Below, in pieces: positions 10,038-22,770 of a DNA stretch of 64,000 nt. This DNA is from Gnetum montanum (lineage: Eukaryota; Streptophyta; Gnetopsida; Gnetales; Gnetaceae). Location of the stretch: contig MNCI01023539.1 in assembly GCA_015680685.1 (NCBI GenBank), forward strand, positions 27,959 through 91,958, written 5' to 3'. Made by a program: the position numbers and the translations under genes. The notes beneath the pieces were generated by a model. That model ran no database searches and was not told the origin of the DNA. It saw only the letters and a program-made list of their open reading frames with translations. Within the stretch, counting starts at the first letter, position 1. Every line of letters starts with the position of its first letter.

Positions 10038-13000
10038 TTACCTTCTCTTATGGATGTTTCTGAGATATTGAAGGAGAATACATCAAGAAGAGAATGAATG
10101 ATGGGTTGGTGATGTATCTACAAAAGAAAATTGGAGAAAAGAAGAAAGATGAGGGAATAATGATAGGATATAATCAATACATTGTACATGATAATAATGT
10201 TATGCCACAAAAGGAAGGCATGACTAAATTCTATACACAAGATGGACAAAAGAATTTCATTAATGATGTTCATATCTTATCCCACTTAAACTCTCAACAT
10301 ACCCTCATTGAAATAGGATAAATTTTCTTAATCTTCATGGATGTGTTGATGAGAGGAAGGAAACAAATTAGAGAAGAATTAGAAGAATGGAGAATCATGT
10401 GAAATAAAAGATGAAATGTAAAGTTGTAAAATCAAGAAAATAGGGAAAAAAATAAAAGACATCACCTGTACACTATGTTAAGGTGTTATGCCACAGAAGT
10501 GGGGCATGACTAAATTTCACACTCTAATGATATAGATAGTTGATAAATTGATATATTTTCTTTTTATCCCACTCAAGGTCAACACATTCTCACATGAAGT
10601 AAAAATGGTAGAGCACTCATTATTCTCTACATGAGATAGATCATTGATAAACATCCTCATCATAGTATGCTGAGAAGAAGAAATCATAGTAGAATGAGAC
10701 AAGTAGAGGTTGGGAAAAATAGATGAAATTGCATAGAAGAGATGTAATAGAATTAGAGAGAGAGAGAGAGAGGAGTGAAATAAAAGATAAGGGTTAGAAA
10801 AAATCTAGTTTTTTCTCTCTTTTTTGAAGCATTATGTATAGCTTTGTTTGATGTAGGCTTGATTGATAGGATCTAGATGTTGATTCCCATATGAGTTCAT
10901 CAGATAATACACTTCATTACAAAGATTTTGGATGACAATAAATAGACCATCCCCAAGGTGAAGTTGAACATGGTTGTTACATGATGATGGATGATGTTAC
11001 TATGGATAACAATATGCCAGCTAGGATGCCTCCAATTGGATACAGATGGACTACTCAAAATGATAGAGGTAAGGTTTATAATTCCTAAAGGATAAGCAAG
11101 ATGATGATGGTTGGGTTCAAGGATGATTAATGGCTAAATTTCTCAAAGATTGATAAATAATGATGAATGAATGATGCAAAGAAAGAGAAAGGAGAGATGG
11201 AGATAATAGAAATTAAAGAGGTGATGCTTGTGGAAGGAGAATGAAAAAGGTATAGTGGTGAGATGTTGGCTATGTTTTTAGTCTTGATTTCTTTGCTAGA
11301 TGATGTGTTTATATTTAATATGTATTGTATGAACATTTTAAAGATTAAGAACTATGGTACAAGGAACTATGGTAAAATGACAAATGATTTTGTTTATGGA
11401 TTTTCTATCTTTATATTTTTATGTTTTTTAGTTTTCTATTTTTTTATGAAACTTTTCATTTTATATTTTATGCTTTTATGATTTTTATTTTTGCTAGATA
11501 AGGTGTGAAAAGAGATGAAACAAAATACTACATAAAAATAATATTTTAAAAATGTTAAAGTTAGTAACAAAGGCATAAATTAAGGAAAAGAATAACATAA
11601 GATAAAATAGCATATAGTAAATAGAATGTGCAAGCATAGCTAATTAAGATAAGGCTAGAAGATTGATTAATAGTATGAAGATAATAAGGTAAAGATGGTA
11701 AGATTCTCAGGTAAGGGTTATGTTGGTAATACTTTTCTTAAATTGAAAATGGGTAGGACCCTTAATACTTTTAATGAATTCTACAACTTCTAGTCCACCA
11801 AAGCTTATATGTATGAATTTGTAAAATTAAATAACCCCAAAATGATAACATTGGACTTATTAGTTTCTTCTAATGATGGTGTTTAACTCATAGTAGTGGT
11901 TTGGGAGCCTAGCATAGTTTCCTCTAGCATGTATAAGGGGAAGATGATATGGACTTCAAGATCAACACAAATGATTACTTCCCTATTCTTGCATGAACAC
12001 TGTATCTTCTACTATATAGGTAAAAAACTACATGATAATAAGCTAACTAAGACCTTCTTAAAATATATTTTTTTATCCCTAAGGAGCCCCTAATTACTTC
12101 AAAAATAGCTTCTGAAGTGATATAATTTCCTATCGAGAAAGGTAATTTAATTAATGCTATGATTTCTACTTTACCTCTACTAAACAAAATTAAAGTAAAG
12201 TTGGAGTTTGAGTATGTGACCTATTTTTCAAGGCTAAGACATATGATGATAGTCTATGAAATGAGATTGGATCTAGCTTCATCATCCATGTATACTAGAG
12301 GCAGTGTTATGTTATCTTTGATCCATATAGTAATGTAAATGTAAAGGTAGCATATGACACTCATTATAGGATGGATTTTGATGTTCTTCATTTGAAAACC
12401 AAGTAGGTCACCTTATACTATGGAGTATTAACCATCAACGCAATAACTTGAACATGGGGTTGAATATTGATTGTAATGGTAATGATCTAAAAAAACTCTT
12501 TTAATATTAAAAAATACTCATTGAAGATAGAAATAAGATAAAAAAGGAAACGATTTATTCCTTTTAACTTTATCATTGTAGTAATTTGAGGTAAAGCTTG
12601 ATTCTTTGATGTTGAAACTTTGGAATATGTAGGTACTAGATGAATAGTTGATGTTGAAGTAGTTAAAGTAGCTATTGGAACAATCATAGATATATTTTGA
12701 GACTTCTTAAATGTTGCTTTCTTCTTTCACTATGAATAAGATTACTTGTTGGCTTAACCCTTCCCTTTTCCCTTATTAGGAGTTGCCTCCTTTTATGCTT
12801 GGATAAGGATACAAATTCGAGGTATGAAAGTAGGAAATAATGGTGATTCTTATGAGGTGGATGAGGATAAGGGATGCAATGAGAGAGGCACTAAATAAGG
12901 TGAGGCAAGGAGAAAATTAATTGGATGAGATGAAGTAGGCAAAGGCAACTTACTTCTTAGTAATGATGAAGGGTTAGAATTCATATGATCTTAAGGGGTT

Positions 13001-13289
13001 GAAGAAGTATCATAGTATGGTATGAGATCTATGAAAAATGGAGTTCTTCATACCTTTTGAGTATCTAGAGCAGAGGAACTATCTATAGAGATATTAATGA
13101 TAAAATATTTCTTGGAACTAGGAGGATTAGTTTATGAGGATGCTTGGAGATTAGTTTGATAGGAACCTATTTGACTAATAAATTGGATTTTAGTGTGATT
13201 AATTGTAGTTCAAGATGAAAAGCAAATACTCCCCTTGAATGAGAATTCAAGGGATTGGAATATTTTCATGTCTTAATTATTAGGTTAAA
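10038..13289. other. E2 interior, unassigned
   Basis: A decayed stretch with no retroviral enzyme motif that I could read on either strand. A 35-base phrase (gttatgccaca..ggcatgactaaatt) occurs twice, at 10199-10233 and 10485-10519. A short AG microsatellite lies at about 10754-10774. The listed small frames here look like chance. Confidence 0.45.
10754..10774. repeat. (AG)n microsatellite
   Basis: About ten consecutive AG units. Confidence 0.8.
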
Positions 13290-15300
13290 TTAGCATATTC
13301 AAGACTATTCCTCCTTTTTGGACAATAACATGAATGTCATCTTTGAGTGCATTATAGTCATTTGTGTCATGGCCTACAACATCATGGTTATAACAAAATT
13401 TGTTAAGATTGTACCACCTTGGGATAGATAGATCTCATTTTACATGTTAGGAAGGATCTATGGATAGAGTCTACAAGAATCTAAATATATCTTATAATTA
13501 CTCTAAGACCTATTTTGAGGCTATGTGCCCCTCTCTTAATATCATGTTTTAGAGTTGAGTGTAGGTCATTAGAAACTTGTGGTATTTTTACCTATCCTTG
13601 AGCTACCTCCTTTTTTGACTTCCATTTGATGAATTTTTTCTAGCACCATTGGGCTTAGAATTCATGTTTCCATTTCCATCATTATTTGATGATGAACTTG
13701 ACAAAGATTGGTTCACTGAGGTTACCATTTGTCCTACGTTTTGAGAGGCTTTTTTCTTAATTTCTTGACCTTATTAGGGAATAACTCATTTAGGCTCTTT
13801 ATGTTGGATTGTTACCTCCATGATGTATTTTATTCAAGTAATGACATCATGGAGGCTAAGTAACCTAGGATAGATCAATTGGCTGCTAACATAGTAATTG
13901 ACAACTCCTTAGAAAATATAGTCATTGATCATCAAGAAGTGAATGAGTGAGATGAACTTAGAATCTTAGAAATATGTTTGGTATAATCCTTCTTGATGGC
14001 CAATAGTTTCTATAGTGTATCACCCTTGCTAATATTGTACTTGAATCTCTCCATAAAGACTATGAAAAGTTTCTCTAAGAAAATAATGGATCTATGAGGA
14101 AGGATCCTATACCATTTAAGTGCTTTGTCTATCAATGAGTTCAAAAAGATTCTTAAGTTAGTATAAGGATAATTAGCCAATAGCATGTACTCATTGCAAA
14201 AGGTAATAACATAGTTGGTTGGATTAAGTTTTCCATTATACTTAGTAGATTTGACAAATATGCCTATTTGGAAACTTGATTAAGTGGGATCAATGGACTA
14301 ATTAGGTCAACAAGAAGATGAGCAATGTAAATTGTAGAACTTTCTCCATGCAATGTTGTGGCTTTTTGTGTTTGATTATCATTAGCTTGTAACCTAGATG
14401 ATAGGTCTTAGAGAAGAAGCATTAGTTTAGGTGGGATACAAGGATACTTGAAACAATAGGATTATTCAAAATGGAATTATGAGTAGGTAGCAATAGCTAG
14501 AAAGTTGCCATTAAAGGTAAAATGGATTGTGGAACATTGTATTAAGGAAAATTCTAGGTAGGTAAAAGAAAAAATAGTGAAGCCTAATGTTGTTGAATTT
14601 GTGGTGTAAGGAACGATGATTGGAATAGGATAGAAAATATATCAATATTTTTAGTTTGTGTGTGAGGTGTTAGATTAATAGCAGTTTTGCTTAGCAACAA
14701 TTTATATGTTGGTGGCAAAGTTACCATAGATGGGCCAATAGCAGCAGGAATAGTGGTAGTAGGTGCAATAAGGAAAGTTCTTTGGGGAGCATGCATGAAG
14801 AATAGATTGATGAATTTCATGAGTTTGACATGTTAAAGAATGGATATGTCTAATTGTATTATGGGCTGATGAAAGAGTTCTGTAGGTAGTAAAGTATGAG
14901 AGTTCTCATCCTTATCATCATCATGAATGCTAATGCCACTTCCTTGCTATTCTAGTCTTGGAGTTGATAACCTCTACTAAAAGTAATGTTGGGATGCCTC
15001 ACTAAAAAATCCATCATGTTATTCTTTTATTTAATTTTAGTTCTATCTAATGCCTAAATTTCATCCCTGATAGCAAGATATTCTAATAGCATTATCCTCT
15101 CAAACTAATCTAGCTCAACAGGATGGTTGGGATTGGGTAGGAAAGGTTCTAGGCTATTGATAGCCTTGTACATATCCATCCTCCATAGTTCATTTTTAGA
15201 TAATGTAATGTTAAGATCTCAGTTAACACATGCAACCTTGTAGTTATATTTATTCAAGGATTCTATGCATGCTTGAGCTTTCTACATTTTCATTGGTTTA
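13290..15300 (-). pseudogene. E2 gag (Retrotrans_gag core, zinc-knuckle remnant)
   Basis: Read on the minus strand, a gag can be followed in order. An N-terminal segment with ELWRMDMYKAINSLEPFLPN comes first (about 15190-15130). The gag core follows at about 14256-13975, with KYNGKLNPTNYV, DKALKWYRILPHRSI and FMERFKYN; this is the usual WY..LP..SI pattern. A serine/asparagine-rich linker comes next (about 13720-13620), then CYNHDVVGHDTNDYNALK (about 13400-13345), the CxxH..GHxT part of the gag zinc-binding region. The order and motifs are those of Ty3/gypsy gag. Stops and frameshifts make it non-coding now. Confidence 0.7.
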
Positions 15301-15516
15301 CATACTTGGGAACTTTGAGATGAATTGGATGCTTAACCAAACATTGTATCAAATACTATCTTCTACACATACTTGGAAGGATCAAGTGTAAATGGGAAAA
15401 GAGAGTAAGATATCAAATAATAAAAATAAAATATATGCTAGAAATGAACTATGGACTTCTAGGCAATGGGTTTAAGACACTAGAAAACCTATTGCTCCTC
15501 CTTCAAGTAGCAAAAT

Positions 15517-17302
15517 TGTTCTTGCAAAATTCCTTTATCACAAACTTAGAAGGATACCTTCATGAATTATATGTTAAATATCTAAATTGTGCCTATAAAT
15601 GGTCTTTATAATGATATAACACTTGATATATCAATGATTATAAAAAGAAAGAACATGAACCTCTAATCGAACACAAACTTAGCCTACTGTTCAATGTAGA
15701 ACTCATAGGGGTATAGCAAACTGATGATGAACTTAATGCTAAAACTAATGAAATATGGGTGCTGTATAGTAAAATCTAAGTAATATAAACATAATTTAAA
15801 ATGATAGAAAGTATAAAACTAAAAATAAAATGGAAACATGACCTATGGAAAAGGATTTAGTTCCCCTTTCCAGTAAAAGAAAATGATAAGCTAAGTAAAT
15901 AGATAGAGTTTGCCTCCTAAGGAGGGCCAAGTACTATAAAGTGTGGGGGTACAAACTATGGAGTAAAATTGCTAATTAAAACTTAATTTATGAGTAAATA
16001 AATATTTTAAACACTTAAATTTTATCTCTTATGGATGTATATATGGATGGAGGATCTACTAACATTTCTTGGAGCTATTTCTGTGTCAAAACAAGGTTAT
16101 TTCCATGAACTATCTTATAGGTGATGCTAGTACTACAATTAGGTGATGCTAACATAGACCTTGGTGATGCTAACATTATAGTAGGTGATGTTGACACTAG
16201 CATTAGCATGTCCATGTGTGCTATTAATGATGTTGGCACCAAGATTGAGCTCACAAACTGCATGGGATGCTAGGGTGGTCAAGGAGCATGTAGATAACAT
16301 AGTTGATGCAAGTACTTTCACTATAAATCTCTCACAATTTGAAAAGTGCTCTTGAATCTCAAGAAAATGACCTAAAATTCATGTTTGAGCTTGGTATTTA
16401 TATAGTTAGGATTGTTAGATTTCATCTATGGTTAAAGTATAGCTAACTCAGAGTTCATTTTTGGAAACTCAAAGTTCTTGTACATGTAGATGATGTTGAT
16501 AATGCAAGATCTAGCATTAGCATCATCTTTGTCAATGTTAACACTTGTTCTATCTCCTGCACTAATATTCCAAGATCCTAGGAACTTTTTTTGACATGTT
16601 AAGATAATGTCAAATAAACTTTGTTAATTATATGGAATCCAAAATTATTGTCAAAGGTTAAGTTTGATGATTTTCCGTACAAGTGACAATGGCTATGTAA
16701 CATTGATACTAATGTCAGTGTCACCCAGCATCACCTAGGTGCATGGTGTAGTTTCAATCCTTAGAACTACCCCCAAATCTACTAGAACTAATGTTCGATG
16801 TCTCAAGGATTATATGAGCTAGTCACTAGGGATCTATCAAGGTTAAAAGTATAGTCTAGAGGCAAATTTATGATGCATGTTACAAAGATGAATAAGGCAT
16901 GTCACACTAATGCACCTAGCCATACATAGGAAAAATGTGTTAGTTCATGTCTTCCTAAGCTTTTTGTAACAACAAAAATTGATGCATGTTACCTCAAGAT
17001 TGATGTAGAGTGAAATAAAGGCCATGAGATAAGTTTTGATGTGATGATATAGTGGTGACTAAGGTAGGTGATGTTGATGCTTGCATCAGTTCACCTAGTG
17101 TTACCGATTTCTAAAACTACTAAAGGCATTGAAATTGATGCTAATATGTTGGATCATAATTGGAAACACCTTCTAGGGACCTATGAGAGCCCAAAATACA
17201 ACTTATGATGATGATCTTGGAGGCTTTTTGATGAGTGGATGTAACAATGTTGAATTAACATTTATACTAGTTGAAATACTAAAAAATGTAGGTAAAATGC
17301 CA
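15517..17302 (-). repeat. E2 5' LTR
   Basis: The left end, TGTTCTTGC at 15517, aligns with TATTTCTAC at 8084. The right end, ..aaatgcca, aligns with ..cataaca at 10037. Transitions account for many differences, so the element is old. Confidence 0.6.
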
Positions 17303-18444
17303 TCTTAGAGATGTTTATTGATTATCTCCAACTTTTTGTTTAGGAGATCTAACTTTAAGGATAAGGGTTGAGATTGGTAGATATCTAAAAAGCATTGGCC
17401 AAGAGCTAATAAAATGAAATTTAAATTTAAAAAATCAATTAGCCATCAAGCAAAGACATTGGCATTAGGAATAAGATGGTTGATTCCCAAGTTTTAAGTA
17501 AATGAGCCAAAAGTTTATGAGGGTGATAGAGATGGTGTAGATATTAATGCTTTTCTTTCTAAGATGGAAGAGTTCTTGGAAATGTGTGAGTACACTAAGG
17601 AAAAAACAAGCCCATGTCATTACCCAATTCTTAGGTGGAATTGCAAAAAATTGATGGATTATAATTCTTTAAAAAGAAAGAGCTACAATAGGTAGATCCA
17701 AAACAACATGGGACTAATTCAAGAAGGCATTGATTAAAAACTTCCATTTGAGCAGTTCTATTAATAAATATTGGATGAATTTAAAAGAGATTCAACACAT
17801 TAGGAAGCTAAAGGAATATATTCAAGAGTATTAAAATCTTATCATACAAATCCCAAAGATTGATGAGGTTAGCAAATACAAACTCTTTATCAATGGCCTC
17901 AAACCTTGGGTTTAACATAAGCTTAAAACTTGAAAGATCACAAAATAGAAGGAGGTGATTTGGATTACTGACATTTTGATGGATTACAAGGTAGGAAAGA
18001 AAGATAACAGTGAGGTGAAATAGTCATATGAGAGTAATACAAGTAATAATCCTTGGAAGGAGAATGAAAAAAATAATTATAGTGGCTTTAAGAGCCTATA
18101 TGTTGCCCTTATACTAGGTAATCGATCCTCTTACTATGGGTATGAGAAACATCAAGCTCCTTAAGAACAAAACAAGTTTTAAAACAAATAATCTCTTTTT
18201 GGAGGTTTTTCTCAAAATACTTTGGAAATCCCATGAATTAAATGCTATGTTTGTGTTAAAAATGAAAATACTATGGATTTTTTTTCATAGTCCTTTGAAT
18301 GCGAATGGTAAAAAAAATTTAAGATAAGAATCATAAATTAAATCCAGTTGAACATAAACCTAATTTTGTATTGATGATTTCTAGTTGGGATGATCAAGAA
18401 GTACGAATTAAGTTTTCAATACTATGGAATAGGATCCTGATGCT
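17303..18444 (+). pseudogene. Gypsy gag core of element C
   Basis: The plus strand carries a decayed gag. It reads PKVYEGDRDGVDINAFLSKM at about 17508-17568, with MEEFLEMCEYT after it. Then come, with frameshifts, the conserved W of the core (TTWD), FKKALIKNFHLSS and a long helical part, LKEIQHIRKLKEYIQEY. A poor CxxC remnant (CYVCVKNEN at about 18240) may be the zinc knuckle. This is a Retrotrans_gag-like protein of a Ty3/gypsy element. Element E2 precedes it and element F cuts it at 18449, so both ends are lost. Confidence 0.6.
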
Positions 18445-18449
18445 TTAAG
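18445..18449. repeat. Target site duplication TTAAG (left)
   Basis: TTAAG directly before LTR A of element F. The same five bases follow LTR B at 22766-22770. Confidence 0.75.
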
Positions 18450-19607
18450 TTTTGACCTTTTGGTGTGCCAAAACGTTAAGTAAAATGGAGTACAAGGATG
18501 CTTGTATGTTTGTGTGGATAATTATGTTTGTAGAGCAAGAGTATGGACAAGGGCTTCATAGACCTCAAGGACTCACAAGAAAAGTTGACATCATTAGGAT
18601 CTTGGAGTGAGACAAGGAAGACATGAGGAAGTTCAAGAACTTGGATAAGGAATGAAGAATTCAAAGTGCAAAGGAAGGTAAAGAAAGATGTCTCCAAGAA
18701 ATAGAAGACATCTTGGTACAATTGAAGGTAGCCTAGGAGAAGACGTCTCTACAAAATAGTAGATGTCTTTCTAAAGAGAATGATGCCTTTCATCAAGAGA
18801 AGATGTCTTTGTAGAATGAAGGCTAGTTGCAAAAAGATGTCTTTCATTAGAAGAAGATGTCTTCCTAGAATGGAGGCTAGATGCATAAAGATGTCTCAGT
18901 CATGAAGAAAATGTGTTCCATGACCATTAGTTAGTCATTGCATGAGTTCTAAGATTAATTTGGAAACATAGTGGCTATAATAAGACATCATTCTCATTGG
19001 AAAATATGCAAGCTTTTGTATTATCATTATGTAATCATCAAGCAATCATTGTATTCAATAGTATTATTCATTGTAGAATCATTTTTTTGTCTATAATTAG
19101 TCAAAGTGAGATGTGTCCCAAAGTGCAAGGTTTAGTAAACTTTGTTGCATTCTTTCCTTATGATTGTTATTCTCTTTTGTTGCCTTGTGGGGTTGATGTG
19201 CTTCTTATGAGAATGCATCTTGATTGAGCTTGTTGAAATCCTGTGGGATTGAGTGTTGGTGTAGCACCACAATACTCTAGAGCAGAGCTCAAGTTGAAAA
19301 GGTTGTGAGATCCTAGAAACCACTTTCTAAGCTTGTCGAGACCTTGTGGGGTTGAGTGGATCTATAGTATCAAATCACTTCGAAGTGAAGCTTAGAGCTT
19401 GTACAAGGTGTAATACTCTTCAAACCACATTTGAGAGAAACAAAGTCTAGAGGTGTGCTTGCAAACTACCCTCTAAGTGTGGACTACCTAAGTTGGGAAA
19501 CCACAAAACGTTAAGGTATGGTGAACTTAAAGAAGAAATTTTTATTTTACACTATTTGATTAGGAAGGCAAAGAAATTTGTAATTTCTAAGCTAGATGTT
19601 ATTCACA
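18450..19607 (+). repeat. Element F 5' LTR (LTR A)
   Basis: It starts TTTTGACC (decayed TGTTGACC) and ends TTCACA. U3 contains an array of GACGTC-derived motifs at 18687-18895. A TATA box (TATAATAAG) lies at 18976-18984. Confidence 0.75.
18687..18895 (+). promoter_or_regulatory. GACGTC/GATGTC/GACATC array in U3 of LTR A
   Basis: About eight copies of GAYRTC spaced 17-32 bases apart, mostly within AGAYRTCT, lie just upstream of the TATA box. GACGTC is the ACGT-core C-box bound by plant bZIP factors. GATGTC and GACATC are what it becomes by deamination of methylated CpG. Function is inferred. Confidence 0.5.
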
Positions 19608-21579
19608 CTAAAGTGAAAGGAGAGATCTTAGATAAAAAGCTAAGATTCAACAACTGACCTCTTTAAATAAGGATTATAGAAAGGTTCAAGAAGAGAAGTC
19701 TCCTAAAAAATAGCTAAAGAATTTTGAAAATGCCACATAGAAAAATTCAAGCTCAAGCATAATTAGGTTTGATAACGTTATTTATGAGGAGGATAATTTG
19801 TGTGTAAAAGCTATGGTAGTAAGCAAACCCGTAACTATTCTCATGATGATCAAAACAAGAATGATGCTTGTTCTTGTCAAAAAGACTTCGATAAGGAAAT
19901 TGTGCAAGAACTAGTAGTTTAAAATGAAGAGAAGTGGAAAATTCAAAATGATGTAATAAGTGATCAAGGGTTCTTTCATAAGGATCATTAACAAATAAAG
20001 ACATCACATACACTATCTAATGAAAGAGAACCTAAGGATGGGGAGGTACTTCATGATAGGGGACCTCATCTCAAACTCCATTAATATTCCCTTCTCATTT
20101 GCAAGCAAGGTAAGTCAAGGTAAGTTTCCATCTCTTTGCTTGCTAATTAATAGGTACAAGATTTGAGAAGTCCAAAATTATTTTATGTCTTGTCTAGATC
20201 AAAAAATTGTTGAAATAATTGTTTAGAGTATCTCTTATATTCATTTTGAGCTTGATGAAATTTATGAAAATATGTAGTGTAGCACTTGTATTAATTTTCT
20301 CTGGGCTTTTATCTTGTAATTATTTTAGTTGGTTTTTTGTCTTGCTTTCAATCCTACATGATCTATACCTCTTGTGATGATTTAGTTCTAAGCTCATGCC
20401 CTTTGGGATACTTTAGCCATTGTTGTGATAAGTCATGATTTTTAAGTAGACACATCTTTGAATATTATCCATATTATTGCCTAGAGACCTTAGTCTCCAC
20501 ATTTGATCTTTTTTTTGACTTACAATTGTACTACTTTGATGATTTAAAACTATTACAAAATGATCTTAAAATCCCAAGAGTAGTTGCAAATGTGTAGGGG
20601 GAGCATGTTCCTCATTATCTATCTTGGAGGTCATTAATGTAGGAAAAATCTTTGGAGACTTCTACTAAGAAGCACTCACATAACAATATATCATAATGAG
20701 CAAGGCTTCATGTCATGCAAGGGTATGGTATAGTATTTAAAGTAAAAGAAGAATTAAATCTTGGTTAAGCTATCTTCCAGACATTTTACCTTGTGATATC
20801 CATTGGTTATTATTTGGACATTGTGTTAAGATTCTATTTGGCTATTTTTGGGCATTTTCTCATCTTGATTTTAGTATATGTCCTTCTTCATGAGAATTTA
20901 TTTTACACTTATAGGTGTATCCTTTTATTCTTGCCATATAATTACCTTCATGATACTTTCATAAGAGGTGAGTACTAATAGATTCATGACATATTGGCTT
21001 ACCTTCTAAGTTTATTGATTCAAAAATATAGGTTATCTAATCCTAAAAATTTTGATTTCAATAAGGGGTAGCTCCTAGCTCATTTAACATTTTCAACCCT
21101 TTGAAGATTGTGCTAAGAGATGTNNNNNNNNNNNNNNNNNNNNNNNNNNNNNNNNNNNNNNNNNNNNNNNNNNNNNNNNNNNNNNNNNNNNNNNNNNNNN
21201 NNNNNNNNNNNNNNNNNNNNNNNNNNTATTTGGACTTCATTAATGCAAGAAATACTTTCATTTCTATTATGAAAGGTTGATAAAATTACTTTATGATATA
21301 CTTAGAGATAGATATTGTGCTCAATGCATATCTTTTGTGACTATTGTGCAACTATGATTAAGCACTATTGGAATTTTTATGACCTTTCCTTTCTTTTTAC
21401 AAAGGGAAAGACTTGTGTTCTTGATTATACTATTGGTATATTGTTATTTTTTGATAAATTTATGTGCTTTATCCTTCTTGTTGCTATTCAAAAATGGGAA
21501 GAGTATAGTTATGGAAATATTTGGATATTTGTATGTTTACTAACCCATTTTCTTAAGTTTTGAACATCACCAAAAGGGA
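19608..21579. other. Element F interior, non-coding
   Basis: AT-rich sequence with short frames only. I see no retroviral enzyme. The assembly gap 21124-21226 lies within. Confidence 0.6.
21124..21226. other. Assembly gap (103 N)
   Basis: Run of unknown bases. Confidence 1.
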
Positions 21580-21595
21580 GGAGATTGTTGACCTT
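21580..21595 (+). other. Polypurine tract of element F
   Basis: caaaagggaggagat immediately before the TGTTGACC start of LTR B. Confidence 0.75.
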
Positions 21596-22765
21596 TTGGT
21601 TTGTCAAAATGTTAAGTAAAATGGAGTACAAGGATGCTTGTATGTTTGTGTTGCTGATTGTGTTTGTAGAGCAAGAGTGTGGACAAGGACTTTATAGACC
21701 TCAAGGACTTACAAGCAAAGTTGACATCATCAAGACCTTGGAATGAGACAAGGAAGACATGATGAAGTTCAACAACTTCAATAAGAAATAAAGAATTCAA
21801 AGTGAAAAGGAAGGTGAAGAAAGACATCTTCAAGAAATAGAAGATGTCTTGGAAAAATTGAATGTAGCACAGGAGAAGACATCTCTACAAAATAACAAAT
21901 GTCTTTATGAAGAGAAAGATTTCTTTCATCAAAAGAATATGTCTTTGTAGAATGAAGGCTAGTTTTAGAAAGACGTCTATCACCAGAAGAAGACGTCTTC
22001 CTAGAATGGAGGCTAGATGTAGAAATACATCTCAATCACAAAGAAGATGTCTTCCATGACCGTTATTAGCCATTGCATGAGTTCCAAGATGAATTTGGAA
22101 ACATAGTGGATATAAGAAGACATCATTATCATTGGGAAATGTGCAACCTTTTGTATTATCATTGTAATCATCAAGCAATCATTTTATTCAATATTTTTCT
22201 TCATTGTACAAACATTTGTCTATTTGTAATTGGTCAAAGTGAGTTGTGCCTCAAAGTGAAAGGATCAAAAAACTTAGTTGCATTCTTTCCTTATGATTGT
22301 TGTTCTCTTTTGCTGCCTTGTAGGATTGATGTGCTTCTTGCGAGAAGGCATCTTGATTGAGCTTGTCTAGATCCTACAAGATTGAGTATTGGTGTAGCAT
22401 CACAACACTCCAAAGTAGAGCTCAAGTTGTAAACATTGTGGGATTCTAGAAGCTACTTTCTAAGTTTGTCAAGACCCTATAGGGTTGAGTGGATTTGTAG
22501 CATAAAATCACTCCAAAGTAGAGCTTAGAGCTTGTACAGGGTGTGGTACCCTTCAAACCACATTTGAGAGCAAAAAAATCTAGAGATGTGCTTGCAAACT
22601 ACCCTCCAAGTATGGACTACCCAAGTAAACCACAATGAATTTAGTGTGTGATTTGTAGCAAAGATTTTTTTTATTTTTGGGAACTTATTCATCTTCTCCC
22701 ATCCTCTTCCCCCTGCACCCCACCTCTTCCTTTCCTGCCCATGCTTCTAAGTTTAATGATCCACA
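21596..22765 (+). repeat. Element F 3' LTR (LTR B)
   Basis: It starts TGTTGACC and ends ATCCACA. It aligns along its length with LTR A. The TATA-like box is TATAAGAA at 22111-22118. Confidence 0.75.
21823..22052 (+). promoter_or_regulatory. GACGTC/GATGTC/GACATC array in U3 of LTR B
   Basis: About seven copies. Two keep the full palindrome AGACGTCT (about 21973 and 21988). It has the same position relative to the TATA box as in LTR A. Confidence 0.5.
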
Positions 22766-22770
22766 TTAAG
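22766..22770. repeat. Target site duplication TTAAG (right)
   Basis: Pairs with 18445-18449. Confidence 0.75.

Larger units (their letters stand above)
8084..17302 (-). mobile_element. Gypsy-type element E2, no polymerase seen
   Basis: Two related LTRs of 1.8-1.95 kb (8084-10037 and 15517-17302) flank a 5.5 kb interior. The gag reads on the minus strand, so the 15517-17302 LTR is the 5' one. Left of it on the minus strand is a primer site with a CTTGAAGGAGGAGC core, similar to that of family E. A purine run (aagagaagg on the minus strand) sits at the other LTR. Gag is recognisable. I found no protease, reverse transcriptase or integrase motif in 10038-13290. Target duplications are not clear. 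Confidence 0.65.
18450..22765 (+). mobile_element. Non-coding LTR element F
   Basis: A 4316-base element. LTR A (18450-19607) and LTR B (21596-22765) flank an interior of only 2.0 kb that includes a 103-base gap. TTAAG duplications on both sides, a polypurine tract before LTR B and CACA-type right ends support the limits. I could read no gag or polymerase domain inside. The short segment near 19740-19830 (FDNVIYEEDNLC) may be a copia gag tail. It is therefore a non-autonomous element, probably copia-related because the LTR opens TGTTGACC after aaaagggaggagat. Confidence 0.75.

Noticed and set aside
18687-18895. CRISPR-like array (regular short repeats)
   Set aside because: Six-base cores with uneven spacing inside an LTR of a eukaryotic genome, with no constant long repeat.
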